64,000 nt of DNA from Dissulfurispira thermophila (GCF_014701235.1 NZ_AP022873.1:496001-560000), one strand, 5' to 3'; positions 1-9,156 are shown, counted from the stretch's first letter. The notes: generated by a model from the letters alone, not told the origin. Numbers and translations: made by a program.

Positions 1-1008
1 TGCATTCCGAGGGAAAGGCTGCCACATGATATATTGGAAAGAGAGATCGCAAGATTTAAAGGACTTGGAATTAATGTTCATCTCAATACAAAGGTAAATA
101 GAGAGAAATTTGATGAGATATACAAAGACCATGAGGTTGTTATAATTGCTATAGGTGCACATAAACCAAGAAGGATAACATTCCCGGGTTATGAAGATGC
201 AGTTACAGCATATGATTTTCTGAAAGACATTAATGCAGGGAAACACCCTGATCTCAAGGGCAAGAAAGTTGTGGTTATTGGTGCAGGAAATGTTGCAATG
301 GATGTCTGCTCAGAGGCATTTAATTATGGTGCTGCATCAGTAACAGCTATTGATATTCAGAAACCCGCTGCATTTGGTGTAGAGATGGAGATAGCTAAGT
401 CAAAAGGGACGCAGATTATATGGCCTAAGATAACAGAGAGATATGATAAAAATGAAAAGAAACTATATTTCAAAGATGGCACATCATTAGATGCTGATTT
501 TGTTGTGATTGCTATAGGAGATATGCCTGAGATAGATTTTCTGCCGCCAAGCATACATACAGAAAGGGGCTGGATTACGGTTAATGAAAATTACCAGACC
601 TCTGATGTGAAGGTCTTTGCAATAGGGGATGTCACAGGTCTTGGTCTTGTGACACATGCCATAGGACATGGAAGGGTTGCAGCAGAAAATATACACTATC
701 TTATCAGTCATGCACCACGACAACCTGAAGTCAAGCAGGTTATTCCTTATGAGAGGATAAAGACCGAGTATTATGATGTATGCCGTGGGGATTTACCAAT
801 AGAGCAAGAAGCAAACAGGTGCATGTCATGCGCAACATGCAGAGACTGCCATATGTGTGAGGCAACATGCTACTGGGGAGCAATAAGCAGAATCGAACAT
901 AGCGATGGCTCATATGAGTATGTTGTAGATGATGATAAATGCATAGGATGTGGATTCTGTGCTGGTATATGCCCATGCGGTGTCTGGGAGATGGTAGAGA
1001 ATATATAG
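1..1008 (+). CDS. GltD-like NAD(P)/FAD oxidoreductase with C-terminal ferredoxin clusters (5' end outside window)
   Basis: The frame is open from base 1 and begins with CIPRERLPHDILEREI, the segment that follows the first dinucleotide fold in glutamate-synthase small-subunit-like proteins, so the N-terminus lies outside the window. A second Rossmann motif (VVVIGAGNVAMDV) and the FAD-side motif VFAIGDVTGLG are present. The C-terminus has two cysteine clusters: CMSCATCRDCHMCEATC, and CIGCGFCAGICPCG, which is ferredoxin-like. By family it should move electrons between NAD(P)H and a ferredoxin-type carrier. The true partner is not visible. A TTG at 34 is internal, not the start. Confidence 0.85.
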   Translation, partial: CIPRERLPHDILEREIARFKGLGINVHLNTKVNREKFDEIYKDHEVVIIAIGAHKPRRITFPGYEDAVTAYDFLKDINAGKHPDLKGKKVVVIGAGNVAMDVCSEAFNYGAASVTAIDIQKPAAFGVEMEIAKSKGTQIIWPKITERYDKNEKKLYFKDGTSLDADFVVIAIGDMPEIDFLPPSIHTERGWITVNENYQTSDVKVFAIGDVTGLGLVTHAIGHGRVAAENIHYLISHAPRQPEVKQVIPYERIKTEYYDVCRGDLPIEQEANRCMSCATCRDCHMCEATCYWGAISRIEHSDGSYEYVVDDDKCIGCGFCAGICPCGVWEMVENI

Positions 1009-1086
1009 GATGAATATTAAATAGATGCATCTTACTACATTGCTACAAGACTACATCTGAAGGGGTCAATATCCGTAACAGTATCA

Positions 1087-1863
1087 CTAAGATTTGAATT
1101 TTGAAAAGTATTCATCTATTTCGGGTCTTAACTCTACTCCAACTCTTGCAAAACAATTAAGTAATTCTGAATAAGCACCTTTGCCACCCAGGAAATCCCA
1201 AAATTCTTCGGCAACCTTTAGTTCATTATCAAGGTCCAACATTCCCTTTAATGTCCACCTTTCATAAGGTTTTGGCTCATATGGATTATATGGAATAGCA
1301 ATATAGGAGTTGACTTCTGCATCAGGATACTGAAATAAAAATATCGCTATCCATTCTAATAATGTTCTCTTAAAATCCTTAAAATTGCTAATATTAGGTT
1401 TAGCTGTCTTTATGTCAAACAAATGAATACTTCCGTTATGATTTTTAACAAATAAATCTACCTTTACTGTTTTTAATCTATTAATCTTACCTTTTGTGCA
1501 AACCTTTCTTATCCTTTCAATCTCATCTCTTTTGTTTGGGTTACTACCAACTGTTAGTTCATTCATAATGTGCTGAATTTCATTTTGAGCTTCTTCTGTT
1601 ATTTGATCACCTACTACATATTGTTTTTTTGCAATCGGAAATTTCAAGCTTGCCAATGTTTCTGCCACAGGTTCAAAAATAGAAGTGCCAAAAGTAGTAT
1701 TTAAAGAGTGTATAAAAGAAAACAGTGCCATTCGATCCCGACCGAGTAAACGATAATGAAAAGGCATGTTACTTGTTTCTGGCTTATATGTCAAAAATTT
1801 AATCCTTAGACTTTCTCTGATTGCACTTTCAACTTTTATTATTTGTTTCTTCGTAAGAGTCAT
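1087..1863 (-). CDS. TdeIII-family type II restriction endonuclease
   Basis: The 258-residue protein resembles TdeIII-type restriction enzymes. The putative PD-(D/E)XK core is visible as KVDLFV (Asp136) followed by HLFDIKTAKPN (Asp150, Lys152), which would bind metal and cut DNA. It directly follows the methyltransferase gene on the minus strand, with the methyltransferase TAA immediately before this ATG (TAAATG), so the two are co-transcribed and probably translationally coupled. Both genes look more AT-rich than the redox genes downstream, which fits horizontal acquisition. The recognition sequence cannot be read from the sequence. Confidence 0.85.
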   Translation of the reverse strand: MTLTKKQIIKVESAIRESLRIKFLTYKPETSNMPFHYRLLGRDRMALFSFIHSLNTTFGTSIFEPVAETLASLKFPIAKKQYVVGDQITEEAQNEIQHIMNELTVGSNPNKRDEIERIRKVCTKGKINRLKTVKVDLFVKNHNGSIHLFDIKTAKPNISNFKDFKRTLLEWIAIFLFQYPDAEVNSYIAIPYNPYEPKPYERWTLKGMLDLDNELKVAEEFWDFLGGKGAYSELLNCFARVGVELRPEIDEYFSKFKS

Positions 1864-3471
1864 TTATCTTTCCTTCAAGTGAAATATTGTTTCTGAATAG
1901 GGAGTGTCTCTATCTTTCTCTACTCTATTAAGGACAGGTCTTTTAAATTCATTGATGATTTTCATTCCACTCAATTCTGCAATCTTAGGATAAAGATTAA
2001 ACTTATCATTTGCCACTAAAAATATGTCATAATTTTTTTGAAGATATTTTTTGCAATTTATAAGAACATCTGCAATACCTTTGACATAAGATTTTCTTTG
2101 TTCTTCACCCTGACCTTTTGATAAAGGTCCTATTTCTAATTTGTCATTGCGAGAAAATCCAAATATTTCATAAGCATAGGCGTGTTGTTCATGGTAATCA
2201 ATGAGTCCAACATAAGGCGGACTTGAAAATATTCCTTTTATCTTCTGGTTTAACAATATTTCTGCAAAGTTTGGATTTTTCTTTTTAATATCTTCATAAA
2301 TATCTATTGTTCTGCTATCTCCAGTTAAACAGATTTGAAAAGTATCTGTTCTTAACATATCAAATTCTTTAAGCCTATCTAACGTATCTATTGTATAAAA
2401 TTTCCACCACTTTGTTATAGAAAATATTGGCTTGCAAATTTTTCCATGTTTTTTGCAGTAATAGGTAGCACAAACAGGTTCTTTTAAAGTCGCAAGATCT
2501 GCATGGGTTGTTGCTCTACAAGAGCGAGCAGTTCTACTTAAAATTATGGTTAAAACCTTCTTCACATCTTCATCGTCTATTTGTCTTATTTCTTGTGCCA
2601 GAAGATTTATTTCTTTTCTCACGGGGTCTAAAAACCATTTATCTAAAAAAGTTTCATTTTTATCTTGTTTTATTTTAATTTGATATTTCTGTATCAACTC
2701 ATTATAAAGAATGAGAAATTCTTTTTCTTTCTCTTTTGCATATTCTTTTTCATCTATTGTGCCATTAGCAATTTTCCTTTTATATTCCGGCGAAGGAAAA
2801 TATTTGTTGTTAAATTGTGAAAGTTCAGATAATAAATGCTCTTCAAAAGCAATATTATTTTTGTTATTTTGAAACTCTTTTAATCTTGAATTCAGTTTGC
2901 GAATTATATCTTCAATTAAAATTAAATTATGCCTTTCAACTTTTACATTAGAAATCAAAACATTGAAAGAAGAAATATCTATTCCAATGGCGTGCATTCC
3001 TAATTCGTTTGCCTGTGCCAATGTCGTTCCGCTTCCACAAAATGGGTCCAATACTATATCACCTTTATGAAAATAAACCTCCTTTTTGAACTCATCTGTA
3101 TGAGAATCAAGGAAATATTCTACTAATTGAGGTATAAATTTACCTTTGTAGGGATGTAATCTATGAACATGTTTTGTCCTTTCTGCTTCTTTATATTGAG
3201 AAAAGGAAAGATGCCAATTAATATCCTCTCCTAATATATTTCGCCATTTTTTTTCTTTGGAAAAAGAATCATAATAATCTTTCAATTCTTCTATATTTAC
3301 AAGGGGATTTCCATTGTTTCCATATTTTTTTATTCTCCCATACTGAATTAGATATGATATATTTGAGACGGTAATTTTACGATTCAGGTGTTGAGATGCC
3401 CAGATACTTGCCTTTTTCAAACTAACTAATTTCTTATCTTCTTCGCTAAATAATGTTGTAAGTTGGTTCAT
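1864..3471 (-). CDS. site-specific DNA methyltransferase of the restriction-modification pair
   Basis: The 535-residue protein carries the SAM-binding motif DPFCGSGTT at about residues 142-150 and the catalytic SPPY motif at 417-420. SPPY is typical of amino-methyltransferases acting on N4-cytosine or N6-adenine. About 270 residues separate the motifs and probably hold the target-recognition region. Residues 15-75 look like a small helix-turn-helix segment (ASIWASQHLNRKITVSNISY) that may bind the gene's own promoter or DNA target; this is inference. It lies upstream of the endonuclease, the usual order for letting the host be protected first. Confidence 0.88.
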   Translation of the reverse strand: MNQLTTLFSEEDKKLVSLKKASIWASQHLNRKITVSNISYLIQYGRIKKYGNNGNPLVNIEELKDYYDSFSKEKKWRNILGEDINWHLSFSQYKEAERTKHVHRLHPYKGKFIPQLVEYFLDSHTDEFKKEVYFHKGDIVLDPFCGSGTTLAQANELGMHAIGIDISSFNVLISNVKVERHNLILIEDIIRKLNSRLKEFQNNKNNIAFEEHLLSELSQFNNKYFPSPEYKRKIANGTIDEKEYAKEKEKEFLILYNELIQKYQIKIKQDKNETFLDKWFLDPVRKEINLLAQEIRQIDDEDVKKVLTIILSRTARSCRATTHADLATLKEPVCATYYCKKHGKICKPIFSITKWWKFYTIDTLDRLKEFDMLRTDTFQICLTGDSRTIDIYEDIKKKNPNFAEILLNQKIKGIFSSPPYVGLIDYHEQHAYAYEIFGFSRNDKLEIGPLSKGQGEEQRKSYVKGIADVLINCKKYLQKNYDIFLVANDKFNLYPKIAELSGMKIINEFKRPVLNRVEKDRDTPYSETIFHLKER

Positions 3472-3529
3472 TGATTAAACTTTTACTTTCCCCCTTTCCC
3501 CTATAATTTTGTCAGTAATAGCTAATTTT

Positions 3530-3665
3530 TTAGGACGGATTTGTTATTGATAGTAGCATATCAAGCCTTTCCTTAGTTATCTTTGTCTTTAAAAGAGCCA
3601 ACATATCATCAAGAAACGAGTCTGAAACCTGTTTAATCTCATTTAAAAAGTTCCTTCTTGCTCAT
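3530..3665 (-). pseudogene. frameshifted small antitoxin-like ORF
   Basis: Reading the minus strand from ATG at 3665 gives MSKKELF then a stop. Removing one T from the CTTTTTAAA run restores a 44-codon frame, MSKKELLNEIKQVSDSFLDD followed by MLALLKTKITKERLDMLLSI and TNPS, ending at TAA 3530. The span of 136 bases is 45 codons plus one. A GAAAG ribosome site lies just upstream. The helical KELLNEIKQV...LDDML pattern resembles small antitoxins with a short C-terminal helix, but the family is not certain. It may be a decayed partner near the restriction-modification island. Confidence 0.4.
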
Positions 3666-3787
3666 GACTTTCTTCTATATAAAACGATTATATTAATTAT
3701 ACCATGCCGTATAATATCAACACCTCTTTTGGCTGTCAATACTGCAAATTGCTTTATCGAGGATCTAATAAACGAAATCATATCCAT
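3662..3787 (-). other. doubtful 41-codon ORF overlapping the frameshifted antitoxin-like ORF
   Basis: A minus-strand ORF starts at ATG 3787 (or 3781) and ends in TGA at 3662. Its stop overlaps the ATG of the decayed ORF downstream in an ATGA arrangement, which is typical of coupled small gene pairs. The product begins MDMISFIRSSIKQFAVLTAK and ends YRRKS. I do not recognise it. It may be the remains of a longer gene or a chance ORF. Confidence 0.2.
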
Positions 3788-3868
3788 GTCTTATTTAAGA
3801 GATCTACATAATGACAGATGAAGATTATTGGGATTAAGCTAAGAATTGGTATTCCGAGTTTTTCCACC

Positions 3869-3933
3869 TGTCATTCCGAGCGGAGCGAGGAATCTCATCT
3901 TTGAGATCGCTTCGGCTTTGCCTTGCAATGACA
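3869..3933. repeat. TGTCATT...AATGACA inverted-repeat element
   Basis: The 65-base element is bounded by TGTCATT and AATGACA and contains the GC-rich body CGAGCGGAGCGAGGAATCT and GCTTCGGCTTTGCC. An ATTCCGAG copy also lies just outside, at 3851. The bounded palindromic form resembles dispersed non-coding repeats (MITE-like) known in many bacterial genomes. Only this copy was noticed in the window. Confidence 0.6.
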
Positions 3934-3997
3934 AAGGTAATAGAGATTACAGAATTTTGTGAATTCATAATATAATATATTCATAGTGGAGGACATT

Positions 3998-4070
3998 CAT
4001 AAGATGTCACCATGAGCCGAAGCAAAGCGAAGCCCCGAACGAAGTGAAGGGGCTGCGAAGGGTCTTATAC
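3998..4070. repeat. hairpin repeat around AGCCCC...GGGGCT
   Basis: The body contains AGCCCC (4031-4036) and GGGGCT (4049-4054), which pair around GAACGAAGTGAA. Outer ATAAGA and TCTTAT segments could extend the stem. No reading frame crosses it. It is probably another dispersed non-coding repeat. Confidence 0.45.
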
Positions 4071-4191
4071 CTCTGAGATCCTATAGCCTATTTTTAGATG
4101 ACAGACACTGCTCAAAGTCTTTAAAGAGTGTTTGTTGTAAGTGTATATGAGGTAATTGGGCTTTAGGCTTTAGGCGGTAGCCTAATTATAG

Positions 4192-4220
4192 TTGAAGACT
4201 TGCATTAATAGAGATATAAT
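4192..4220 (+). promoter_or_regulatory. sigma-70-type promoter for the Crp/Fnr gene
   Basis: TTGAAG at 4192-4197 and a perfect TATAAT at 4215-4220 are separated by exactly 17 bases. The predicted transcript would start near 4227, about 16 bases before the ATG, with GAAGG as ribosome site. Confidence 0.6.
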
Positions 4221-4242
4221 GGAGTAAAGACCGAAGGTAATC

Positions 4243-4935
4243 ATGTTACAGGATAGGACAAAACTTTGGTATCTTAAGAATATTGATATTTTCGCTAACA
4301 TGAGGGATGAAGAATATTCAATGATTGACAGGCTCTCAGAGATGAAAGAGATAGAAAGAGGTGAAATTCTGTATTTACAGGGATCATCTGATAAAAATAT
4401 CTATATTCTCAAAAAGGGGGCTGTAAAGATAACAAAACTTACACCACAGGGAAGGGAAATCATACTTGATATTATAAAAGGGGGATCAATCTTTGGAGAG
4501 ATGGCTCATACTGATCCAAGGGAGCATGACGAATCTGCCGAGGCTATTGAGGATAGTCTGATTTGCATTTTAAAAAAAGAGGATTTCAATAAGCTCCTTA
4601 ATATGGTCCCTGGACTTGCGATACGATTAACAAAGATGATAGGTTTCAGACGATGGAAGATTGAAAACAAGCTCATTGACCTCTTATATTGCACTGTTGA
4701 AAAGAGATTAGTCAAGACAATCCTTAATCTTCTTGAAGATTTTGGAATCCCCCATAACGGAGGGTATCTTTTGAAGATCAAGCTCACACATAAGGATTTT
4801 GCTGACCTGATAGCATCTACACGGGAAACTGTCACTGCTACATTGAGCAAACTTAAGGACCAGGGATACATAAATTTTGAGGGTAAGTATCTAACTGTCA
4901 GTAATGTTGAAAAATTGAGCGAACTCCTTAACTGA
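4243..4935 (+). CDS. Crp/Fnr-family transcription regulator
   Basis: The 230-residue protein has an N-terminal cyclic-nucleotide-binding beta-barrel (about residues 15-130, with RGEILYLQGSSDKNIYILKKG and GSIFGEM). The C-terminal winged helix-turn-helix (about 150-225) has recognition-helix region DFADLIASTRETVTATLSKL. No N-terminal cysteine cluster like that of FNR is present, so it is not an Fe-S oxygen sensor of the classical type. The ligand is unknown. It lies just upstream of a cytochrome/peroxidase group and may control it. The start is supported by the promoter and GAAGG. Confidence 0.9.
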   Translation: MLQDRTKLWYLKNIDIFANMRDEEYSMIDRLSEMKEIERGEILYLQGSSDKNIYILKKGAVKITKLTPQGREIILDIIKGGSIFGEMAHTDPREHDESAEAIEDSLICILKKEDFNKLLNMVPGLAIRLTKMIGFRRWKIENKLIDLLYCTVEKRLVKTILNLLEDFGIPHNGGYLLKIKLTHKDFADLIASTRETVTATLSKLKDQGYINFEGKYLTVSNVEKLSELLN

Positions 4936-5005
4936 ATATTAATTGGCAGTTAGAGCTGTTTATAATCTTGCCTTGTTAAATACAGGCAGAGAGGAGGTGA
5001 GAAAT

Positions 5006-5407
5006 ATGAAGGCAATGAGGATAGCTATTCTTACCATGCTCGCTATTGGTCTGGTCTTCTCAGGTGTCTTTGCTGCTGATGTGGCAAAGGGAAAGGCACT
5101 CTTCAATGACCCGAAGTTAGGCGGTGGCACATCTGGAAAATCATGTAATTCATGCCATCCTGATGGAAAGGGATTGACAGGAGGCAAAAAGGAGTATGTA
5201 ACTCCAGCCCCCGGAGGTAAAAAGAAGATCCACAAGAACCTTGAAGGGGCAGTGAACTGGTGTATTGAGATGGCACTGAAGGGAAAGGCTATTGATCCGA
5301 AGGGTGGGGATATGGCAAATTTGGTGGCATACATCAACTCCCTGAAAGGTGAGATGCCGATGAAGAAAGAGATGCCGAAGAAGAAAAAGGCAATTGAAGG
5401 CTGTTAA
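5006..5407 (+). CDS. small periplasmic monohaem cytochrome c
   Basis: The ATG at 5006 follows GAGGAGGTGA, so the longer frame from 4943 is not needed. The 133-residue product has a signal peptide (LTMLAIGLVFSGVFAA, cleavage near residue 24) and one haem-c motif CNSCH at residues 47-51. The tail is lysine-rich (MKKEMPKKKKAIEGC). It is probably a soluble electron carrier in the periplasm, possibly serving the peroxidase encoded downstream. A strong terminator follows. Confidence 0.88.
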   Translation: MKAMRIAILTMLAIGLVFSGVFAADVAKGKALFNDPKLGGGTSGKSCNSCHPDGKGLTGGKKEYVTPAPGGKKKIHKNLEGAVNWCIEMALKGKAIDPKGGDMANLVAYINSLKGEMPMKKEMPKKKKAIEGC

Positions 5408-5415
5408 TTTATTTT

Positions 5416-5447
5416 AAGGGGAGGGGGTGTTCCCTCCCCTTATTTTT
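5416..5447 (+). terminator. rho-independent terminator after the cytochrome gene
   Basis: AAGGGGAGGG (5416-5425) pairs with CCCTCCCCTT (5432-5441) around GGTGTT and is followed by ATTTTTC. It sits nine bases after the cytochrome stop. Confidence 0.8.
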
Positions 5448-5460
5448 CTGGAGGTAAATA

Positions 5461-6231
5461 ATGTCGCTCTTATTATTGAAGTCCCTCATTTCTGTCTTCA
5501 TGCTTCTGCTTTCATGCCTTGCCATGTTTACGATGTTTGAGGTCTTTGGAAGAAATGAAAAGAGATACAACATAGAGGGGTTAAAGAAGTTTCATAAGGC
5601 AAATGGAATTGTTTATCTTCTCGTCTTTGTCTTTATCTCCTATTTTTGCCTGAAGTTTATTATGCTGTCAGGTTCTGAACTCACGCCAAGGGCAACCTTT
5701 CATGCAGTCTTTGCCATTACGATAATTGTGCTACTTGGGCTGAAGATGGCATTTATCCATTTTTACAGGCAATTCTATGGTGCTGTAAAGACCATCGGGA
5801 TTCTGATAGCACTCATAACCTTTGGTCTTGTAGGGACTTCAGGTGGTTATTATCTCCTTGTGAGTAAATTTGGGAGTGGTAAGGCATTTGATAGATTTAT
5901 GGAGCAAAAGATGAAGGGACAGATGCAGGCATCTTCAAATTCAAGTGGTTCTAAATTCATTATAAGGACAGACACGGAAAGCATTGAAAAGGGAAAGAGG
6001 CTCTATGAATCAGAATGCTCTGTCTGTCACAATCCGCATAGCACAGAATGGTATTTTGGCCCTGGTCATAAGGGAATCCTTAAAAACCCATTCTTCCCTG
6101 TGAGCAAGAAACCTTCAACTCCTGACAACATTGCAGACCAGCTCAGGAATCCATTCAGGGATATGCCGTCATTTCCGAATCTCTCTGATGAGGACATATT
6201 AAATCTTATAGCCTATATGAATACCCTTTAA
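5461..6231 (+). CDS. four-helix membrane protein with C-terminal cytochrome c domain
   Basis: The 256-residue protein has four hydrophobic helices (about 5-27, 49-70, 80-100 and 110-134), then a linker and one haem-c motif CSVCH at 186-190. A likely distal methionine is in DMPSFPNL. Histidines 45, 81 and 100 lie in or near the helices and could bind haem b, giving a membrane quinol-to-cytochrome link; that is inference. It has a good ribosome site (GGAGG). The next gene starts four bases after its stop, so they form one transcript. Confidence 0.75.
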   Translation: MSLLLLKSLISVFMLLLSCLAMFTMFEVFGRNEKRYNIEGLKKFHKANGIVYLLVFVFISYFCLKFIMLSGSELTPRATFHAVFAITIIVLLGLKMAFIHFYRQFYGAVKTIGILIALITFGLVGTSGGYYLLVSKFGSGKAFDRFMEQKMKGQMQASSNSSGSKFIIRTDTESIEKGKRLYESECSVCHNPHSTEWYFGPGHKGILKNPFFPVSKKPSTPDNIADQLRNPFRDMPSFPNLSDEDILNLIAYMNTL

Positions 6232-6235
6232 AAAT

Positions 6236-8248
6236 ATGCCAAGAGATATACCGATAGGAAATGGAAGGCTCCTAATTACATTTGATCAGGACTACTGTCT
6301 GAGGGACATATATTTTCCTCATCCAGGCAAAGAGGATCACACAGATGGACATAAATTCAGGTTTGGCATATGGGTGGATGGTTCTTTTGAATGGATTACA
6401 AAGGAGTGGAATTTAAGGCTTGACTATTCCTCTAATACACTTATAACCCATGTGACTGCCCTTAATGAGAGGCTCAGGATAAGCCTTTATTGCAATGACC
6501 TTGTTGATTACAAAGAGGATATTTATATCAAAAAGATAATTATCAAAAATCTCATTGAGAGGGAAAGGAATGTCCGTCTTTTCTTCCATCATGACTTTCA
6601 TATCCTTGAGACACCAACAGGTGATACAGCCTATTACGACCCTGATGAAAGGGCAATAATCCATTACAAGGCAGACAGATATTTCCTTATAAGCGGATTA
6701 AGGGGTGGAAGGCGGGGGATAGATGAGTATGCAACAGGTATAAAGGAGTTTCACGGCCTTGAAGGGACATGGCGCGATGCAGAGGATGGAAGGCTTGAGG
6801 GTGCACCAATATCTCAGGGTTCGGTGGATTCCACTATATCATTCCGGGTTGATCTGCCTCCAGCGGGCGAACATGTCCTTTATTACTGGATATGTGCCGG
6901 TAGAGATTATGCAGATGTAAACCGTCTCAACAGGATGATATCAGGCCACGGGATAGAGTATTTCATAAAAAGGACAGAGAATTACTGGAAGGCATGGGTA
7001 AATAAAGAGGATATTGACCTTTCAGCACTGCCAGAAGATATTGCATCCCTTTTTAAGAGGAGCCTCATGATATTAAGAACAAATATAGATTCAGGTGGTG
7101 CCATCATAGCAGGCAATGATTCAGATGTCCAGCACTTTGCGAGAGACACATACAGTTATATGTGGCCAAGGGATGGAGCCCTCGTTGCCTATGCCCTTGA
7201 CCTCGCAGGCTATCACGGTATAACAAGGAGATTCTTTGAGTTCTGTCACAGGATAATAAAGAGGGGAAAAGAGTCTGTGGGCTATTTCCTTCATAAATAC
7301 AATCCTGATGGCTCCCTTGGAAGTTCATGGCATCCCTGGATAAGAGATGGTGCCAAACAGCTTCCCATACAGGAGGACGGCACAGGGTTAATCCTGTGGT
7401 CATTATGGTATCACTTTGACAGATACAGGGATATTGAGTTTATATCTGAACTTTATGATGACCTCGTGATAAAGTGCGGGGATTTTCTTGCATCTTACAG
7501 GGATTCTGAAACAGGGCTTCCCCTTCCATCCTATGACCTCTGGGAAGAGAAATGGGGTATCCATACCTTTACAGTATCAGCAGTCTATGGAGGACTTAAG
7601 GCAGCAGAGCATTTCTCAGTCTTTTTCAGAGATCAGAAGAGGGCAGGTATATACAGCAAGGCAAGGGAAGAGATAAAATCAGCGATGGAGAGGTATCTTT
7701 ATGATGATAAAGAGAAAAGATTCTTGAAGTCCCTTATACCAGAAAACAGTTCTTACAGGCCTGATATGACAATCGATGCAAGCATCTATGCACCATTTTA
7801 TTTTGGTGTCTTTGAGCCTGATGATGAAAAGGTTATAAACACCATGAATGCGATAAAGGAACATCTCTGGGTAAAGACCGATGTGGGTGGTATCGCAAGA
7901 TATACAGGAGATAGCTATCACAGGGTTACTGAAGATATAAAATCTGTTCCAGGGAATCCATGGTTTATATGCACCCTCTGGCTTGCCCAGTGGTACATAG
8001 CAAAGGCAAAGAACAGGGATGAGCTGAAAGAGGCCATACCGATCCTTGAATGGGTCACATCAAGGGCATTGCCATCAGGTGTGCTTGCTGAGCAGGTTCA
8101 TCCCTTCACAAACCAACCTCTGTCTGTGTCTCCACTCACATGGAGCCATGCTGCCTTTGCTGCAACAGTGCTTGAATACCTCTATAAACTTGAGAAGGTC
8201 TATGTCTGCCCCACATGCGGAATGCCACTGCAGAGGATCAGGGGATAG
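6236..8248 (+). CDS. glycoside hydrolase family 15 glucoamylase-like protein
   Basis: The 670-residue protein has an N-terminal beta-sandwich domain (to about residue 260) and an (alpha/alpha)6 catalytic domain marked by RDTYSYMWPRDGALVAYAL, SYDLWEEKWGIHTFT (putative general acid Glu) and LAEQVHPFTNQP (putative base Glu). These features fit glucoamylases and trehalases acting on alpha-glucans. No signal peptide is visible, so it should act on internal glycogen or trehalose. The tail CPTCGMPL looks like half of a zinc ribbon. Its position inside a cytochrome group is odd for a sugar enzyme. Confidence 0.88.
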   Translation: MPRDIPIGNGRLLITFDQDYCLRDIYFPHPGKEDHTDGHKFRFGIWVDGSFEWITKEWNLRLDYSSNTLITHVTALNERLRISLYCNDLVDYKEDIYIKKIIIKNLIERERNVRLFFHHDFHILETPTGDTAYYDPDERAIIHYKADRYFLISGLRGGRRGIDEYATGIKEFHGLEGTWRDAEDGRLEGAPISQGSVDSTISFRVDLPPAGEHVLYYWICAGRDYADVNRLNRMISGHGIEYFIKRTENYWKAWVNKEDIDLSALPEDIASLFKRSLMILRTNIDSGGAIIAGNDSDVQHFARDTYSYMWPRDGALVAYALDLAGYHGITRRFFEFCHRIIKRGKESVGYFLHKYNPDGSLGSSWHPWIRDGAKQLPIQEDGTGLILWSLWYHFDRYRDIEFISELYDDLVIKCGDFLASYRDSETGLPLPSYDLWEEKWGIHTFTVSAVYGGLKAAEHFSVFFRDQKRAGIYSKAREEIKSAMERYLYDDKEKRFLKSLIPENSSYRPDMTIDASIYAPFYFGVFEPDDEKVINTMNAIKEHLWVKTDVGGIARYTGDSYHRVTEDIKSVPGNPWFICTLWLAQWYIAKAKNRDELKEAIPILEWVTSRALPSGVLAEQVHPFTNQPLSVSPLTWSHAAFAATVLEYLYKLEKVYVCPTCGMPLQRIRG

Positions 8249-8320
8249 AGCATGACTTTGAACAGAGATGTTGTTTTAAATTATTGGACTAATGCCATGT
8301 AAATCAATGGAGGTTAGAAA

Positions 8321-9142
8321 ATGAAGAAAGATTTTCTACTATTTATCCTTGTTTCTATAGTGCTTTTTTCTTGTGCTACTACCTATCAGGGAAAAGAGCA
8401 TACTCATGCAGGTTTTACAAAACACTATGAGGAAAGCCTTTTTAATGTGACAAGAAATAGTCTTTTCAGTGTTGAGGTGGTGATGCCTGAAGGACACCTG
8501 AAGGTAGGCAAAAATAATATTGACCTCATAGTGCATGACAAAAGCGACAGGGATGTTGTTAGGGCTAATATTAGGGTGGATGCCTATATGCCTGATATGG
8601 GCCATGGCATAGATATAGAGCCTGTGATTGTAGAAAAGGGTGGAGGATTGTATCAGGTCAGAGACATTTCTCTTACAATGCCAGGACACTATCAGTTGAT
8701 CGTTACTGTTCAGAGAGGCTCTGAGACAGACAGGGCTGTTTTTGATTTTCCCCAGGTGGGAGAAATGACCATGCACAAACATATATTAATGCCTGAAGGG
8801 ATAGACACATCACGAACAAATACCTCTGAAAAGGGCATTTATAGGATTTCTTATACCCCTGAGATTGACCCTATCAGGATAAATACTATTCACTCATGGA
8901 AGGTTAAAATTCAAAACACCAGTGGTCAGGCGGTAACAGGTGCCACTGTAAGGATAAAGGGCGATATGCCTGAGCATGGCCACGGCTTGCCAACAGAGCC
9001 AGTTGTGGTTGAGGAAACAGAGCCGGGTGTATATATCATTGATGGGTTTAAATTTCACATGCCAGGCTGGTGGGTGGTCAATTTAGAGATAATATCTCCT
9101 TTGGGAACAGATACCGTCCAGTTCCAACTTTACCTGAAATAA
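8321..9142 (+). CDS. lipoprotein with two YtkA/FixH-like domains
   Basis: The 273-residue protein begins with a lipoprotein signal (LVSIVLFSCATT, lipobox cysteine near residue 18). Two tandem beta-domains follow, each with the same pattern: MPDMGHGIDIEPVIVE...LTMPGHYQLIV and MPEHGHGLPTEPVVVE...FHMPGWWVVNL. Such YtkA-like domains often accompany cytochrome or copper genes, and the Met/His-rich turns could bind copper; this is inference. A ribosome site GGAGG precedes the ATG. The next gene starts 14 bases after the stop. Confidence 0.72.
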   Translation: MKKDFLLFILVSIVLFSCATTYQGKEHTHAGFTKHYEESLFNVTRNSLFSVEVVMPEGHLKVGKNNIDLIVHDKSDRDVVRANIRVDAYMPDMGHGIDIEPVIVEKGGGLYQVRDISLTMPGHYQLIVTVQRGSETDRAVFDFPQVGEMTMHKHILMPEGIDTSRTNTSEKGIYRISYTPEIDPIRINTIHSWKVKIQNTSGQAVTGATVRIKGDMPEHGHGLPTEPVVVEETEPGVYIIDGFKFHMPGWWVVNLEIISPLGTDTVQFQLYLK

Positions 9143-9156
9143 AAGGAAGGCACTCA

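Larger units (their letters stand above)
3472..4190. other. gene-poor, repeat-containing stretch
   Basis: Apart from the two decayed or doubtful short ORFs at 3530-3787, I see no intact gene between the methyltransferase and the Crp/Fnr regulator. The stretch holds two inverted-repeat elements (3869-3933 and about 3998-4070) and a small hairpin TTAGGC-GGTA-GCCTAA near 4170-4185. This is typical of a region that has collected insertions beside a mobile restriction-modification pair. Confidence 0.6.
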
